From Thermoplasmata archaeon (GTDB taxonomy: Archaea; Thermoplasmatota; Thermoplasmata; Thermoplasmatales; Thermoplasmataceae): a DNA stretch of 5,637 bases. The notes under the pieces were generated by a model. It saw nothing but the letters and a program-made list of their open reading frames with translations. It was not told where the DNA came from and did no database searches. The stretch spans positions 1 through 5,637 of the forward strand of contig JAJZKS010000130.1 in NCBI GenBank assembly GCA_021850835.1, written 5' to 3'. The position numbers were made by a program, and so were the translations under genes. Numbering within the stretch: the first letter of the stretch is position 1; each line of letters opens with the position of its first letter. This document shows, piece after piece, positions 4,776 through 5,637 of the stretch.

Positions 4776-5534
4776 ATGGAAAAAATCATAATCAACCAGT
4801 ACAAAAGGCCAAAGCTGAAGGACCCCATACTTATCGGGGGCCTTCCGGGCATTGGGAATGTTGGAAAAATAGCTGCTGAGTACATAATAGAAAAACTCAA
4901 GATGCAGAAGCTTGCTGACGTGTTTTCCCAGTACCTTCCGCCTCAGGTTTTCATAGACGATGAGGGTGTTGTAAAACTTGTGAGAAACAGCATCTATTAC
5001 AAGAAGACTGGCAAGGAAAACGATCTCCTTGTCCTCGTTGGCGATTTCCAGGGCACAACTCAGGAAGGGCAGTATGAAATCTCGCACGTGATCCTTGAAC
5101 TGGCAGCCAAGCTAAATGTTTCATTTGTTTACACACTGGGAGGATACAGCACTGGAAAGATCGTAGAGACTCCAAGGGTCCTTGGGGCAGTTACGAATAC
5201 AAACCTTCTTGACGAACTGAAGGAGAATGGAGTTGTTTTTCCCAAGGGAGAACCCGGCGGTGGTATCGTGGGTTCCGCTGGGGTCATGCTTGGACTTGGC
5301 AAAGAAGTTTTCTCTATGAATGGGGCGTGCCTCATGGGAGAAACATCTGGATACTTCGCTGACCCAAAGGGTGCAAGGGAAATCGTCAGGGTCCTCAAAG
5401 GATTGCTTGGCCTCGACCTTGATCTGGCTGACCTTGAGGAAAGAAGCAGGCAGATTGAGCAAATTACCGAGAAAATGCAGGAAGACGTGCAGGCTAAGGT
5501 TTCTCAGAAGGATGACCTTGGCTATTTCGGATAA
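4776..5534 (+). CDS. PAC2-family protein (archaeal proteasome assembly chaperone homologue)
   Basis: This 252-residue soluble protein resembles the archaeal PAC2 family. It shows G-G-L-P-G-I-G-N-V-G at 21-30, Y-L-P-P-Q-V-F at 53-59, V-G-D-F-Q-G at 88-93, L-G-G-Y-S-T-G at 121-127 and a glycine-rich G-E-P-G-G-G-I-V-G near 158-166. Residues about 217-243 form a charged helix, likely a coiled coil. It ends D-D-L-G-Y-F-G. Some archaeal members (PbaA/PbaB) assist 20S proteasome assembly; most are uncharacterised. True HbYX tails have Tyr in the penultimate position, whereas here Tyr is third from last, so direct insertion into proteasome pockets is not assured. It follows nop10 by 2 nt in the conserved translation operon. 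Family assignment is confident, exact function is not. Confidence 0.85.
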   Translation: MEKIIINQYKRPKLKDPILIGGLPGIGNVGKIAAEYIIEKLKMQKLADVFSQYLPPQVFIDDEGVVKLVRNSIYYKKTGKENDLLVLVGDFQGTTQEGQYEISHVILELAAKLNVSFVYTLGGYSTGKIVETPRVLGAVTNTNLLDELKENGVVFPKGEPGGGIVGSAGVMLGLGKEVFSMNGACLMGETSGYFADPKGAREIVRVLKGLLGLDLDLADLEERSRQIEQITEKMQEDVQAKVSQKDDLGYFG

Positions 5535-5570
5535 TTTTCCAAATCCCTTTCCAATTCCTTATCTTTTGCT
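5535..5570 (+). terminator. Pyrimidine-rich tract after the PAC2-family gene, probable operon terminator
   Basis: The region just after the stop codon is rich in T and C, with T4 runs at 5535-5538 and 5564-5567, and has no obvious hairpin. This fits a weak archaeal U-rich terminator. No long T run is present, so read-through is possible. Confidence 0.35.
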
Positions 5571-5594
5571 TGCGAAACGGTCCTTCTGTATCTA

Positions 5595-5602
5595 TTTTAT
5601 AT
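5595..5602 (+). promoter_or_regulatory. Candidate TATA box for a gene beyond the window
   Basis: TTTTATAT resembles the archaeal box A. Transcription would begin near 5624, so the gene served lies mostly outside the window. No ribosome site or convincing RNA gene is visible in the remaining bases. Confidence 0.4.
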
Positions 5603-5637
5603 GCATTCCAAAGCTGGGTGGCAACAGCAGGCTTAGA

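Noticed and set aside
4656..5087. Minus-strand frame opposite nop10 and the PAC2 gene
   Set aside because: Antisense to two conserved genes, no motif or ribosome site.
5601..5636. 11-codon ATG frame after the TATA box
   Set aside because: Very short, begins within the TATA element itself, no ribosome site.
5613..5637. tRNA-like 5' end (GCTGGGTGG...AGCAGG) at the window edge
   Set aside because: The D-arm positions do not fit (no consistent T8/A14 with a pairing D stem), it starts too close to the TATA box, and the rest is outside the window.
1..5637. CRISPR arrays, insertion sequences, attachment sites or transfer signatures
   Set aside because: No direct repeat series, transposase, terminal inverted repeats or compositional break was seen; gene content is core archaeal housekeeping.

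Overview
The window is a compact archaeal chromosome segment. Archaeal markers are aIF2-alpha, ribosomal proteins L37e, L44e and S27e, an archaeal Lsm protein, Nop5, Nop10 and a PAC2-family protein. Heavy AGG/AGA and ATA codon use, mid GC content and TATA-box promoters would fit a Thermoplasmata-like euryarchaeon. That placement is an inference; no species can be named from the sequence alone.

Layout. Positions 1-1287 (+) hold the 3' end of a gene that looks like cbf5 (H/ACA RNP pseudouridine synthase, PUA domain plus a basic tail), overlapped out of frame by nop5 (box C/D RNP core protein). Convergent to it on the minus strand is a tight cluster transcribed lsm -> rpl37e -> purF (3109 down to 1292), with out-of-frame overlaps between consecutive genes. 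A divergent promoter region (3110-3366) carries a TATA element readable on both strands and a possible 44-codon small ORF. From 3367 to 5534 (+) runs rpl44e - rps27e - aIF2-alpha - nop10 - PAC2-family gene, a gene order well known in archaea. Three zinc-ribbon or small genes (rpl37e, nop10 and the short leader ORF) are easily missed because they are short or lie inside overlaps.

How the genes work together. Nearly everything concerns making or running the translation machinery: rRNA modification by both guide-RNP classes (Cbf5 and Nop10 for H/ACA, Nop5 for C/D), an RNA-binding Lsm protein, three zinc-ribbon ribosomal proteins and the initiation factor alpha subunit. PurF adds the first step of purine nucleotide synthesis, and the PAC2 protein links to proteasome assembly or to an unknown role.

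No mobile element, CRISPR array, rRNA or complete tRNA is visible. I do not see a new defence or mobile system. The points most worth a second look are the basic Cbf5 tail, the cbf5-nop5 coupling, the uncertain PurF N-terminus, and the bidirectional TATA element with the possible leaderless small ORF.
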